Shown one piece after another: positions 6,752 through 6,909 of a stretch of DNA of 6,909 bases. This stretch comes from Bacteroidales bacterium (GTDB taxonomy: Bacteria > Bacteroidota > Bacteroidia > Bacteroidales > Muribaculaceae), in NCBI GenBank assembly GCA_004553095.1, contig SFMJ01000118.1, positions 1-6,909 on the forward strand, given 5' to 3'. The notes under the pieces are model-generated. The model had not been told where the DNA came from. It did no database searches and saw nothing but the letters and a program-made list of their open reading frames with translations. Within the stretch, counting starts at the first letter, position 1, and every line of letters begins with the position of its first letter. A program made the position numbers and the translations under genes.

Positions 6752-6859
6752 CCCCCGACCCGCTCATTCACCGCGGATTGGTTCTGTGAGTCGAGCTTCA
6801 GCTCGCCCCCCGACCCGCTCATTCACAGCGGATTGGTTCTGTGAGCGAGCTTCAGCTCG
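6752..6859. repeat. Two tandem copies of a 54-bp hairpin-bearing repeat after glnN
   Basis: Copies at 6752-6805 and 6806-6859, with a third truncated start CCCCCGACCCG at 6860-6870. They differ by one extra C in the C run of copy 2, C6772 versus A6827, and loss of the T at 6791. Each ends in a GC hairpin: CGAGC-TTCA-GCTCG in copy 1 (6792-6805) and GCGAGC-TTCA-GCTCGC in copy 2 (6845-6860, using the next base). Copy 2 also forms TCACAG (6823-6828) with CTGTGA (6839-6844). This resembles a bacterial extragenic repetitive element. It starts directly after the glnN stop and may help end or stabilise that transcript, although there is no T tract. Confidence 0.85.
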
Positions 6860-6870
6860 CCCCCGACCCG

Positions 6871-6909
6871 TCCGACAAAAATTGAATTACCCTACCCAAG
6901 AGAGTGTAT
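6871..6909. other. Short intergenic tail, no gene seen
   Basis: After the third partial repeat the sequence becomes AT-richer (ACAAAAATTGAATTACC) and runs to the window edge. It has no start codon with a meaningful ORF and no exact TAnnTTTG. It may be the beginning of the promoter region of the next gene. Confidence 0.4.

Noticed and set aside
6752..6870. CRISPR array
   Set aside because: The units are directly adjacent 54-bp copies without distinct spacers, and no cas genes are present.

Overview
The window looks like a piece of a Bacteroidales chromosome; Muribaculaceae or a close relative is my guess, not a demonstrated placement. The reasons are the gene content (type III glutamine synthetase, LL-diaminopimelate aminotransferase, a BatD-like secreted protein), two exact matches to the Bacteroidetes -7 promoter motif TAnnTTTG, and the lack of clear Shine-Dalgarno sequences. 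No phage, transposon, CRISPR, tRNA or rRNA gene is visible. It reads as ordinary housekeeping sequence with some interesting non-coding structure and one damaged gene.

Layout: hemW (28-1167, +), a radical SAM heme chaperone, starts just downstream of a promoter motif. It converges on a secreted BatD-like protein gene (1216-2172, -), and the 48 bp between them hold a 26-bp tandem duplication. A divergent AT-rich intergenic region (2173-2367) carries a promoter motif and a 12-bp palindrome for the dapF (2368-3234, +) - dapL (3257-4486, +) pair, which supplies the last steps from tetrahydrodipicolinate to meso-diaminopimelate for peptidoglycan and lysine. A strong hairpin follows dapL. Next comes a type III glutamine synthetase gene, glnN (4572-6751, +), whose reading frame is broken near 4928 by what looks like a 10-bp loss. 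The last 158 bp hold two copies of a 54-bp tandem repeat with small hairpins.

How the genes fit together: dapL takes its amino group from glutamate and glnN turns glutamate and ammonia into glutamine, so dapF-dapL-glnN forms a nitrogen/amino-acid block. hemW and the BatD-like gene are functionally unrelated to it. Structural threads across the window are the octamer TTAGAGCG, found in three of the intergenic regions, and an excess of C over G on the + strand that persists regardless of gene orientation. I found no convincing undescribed system.
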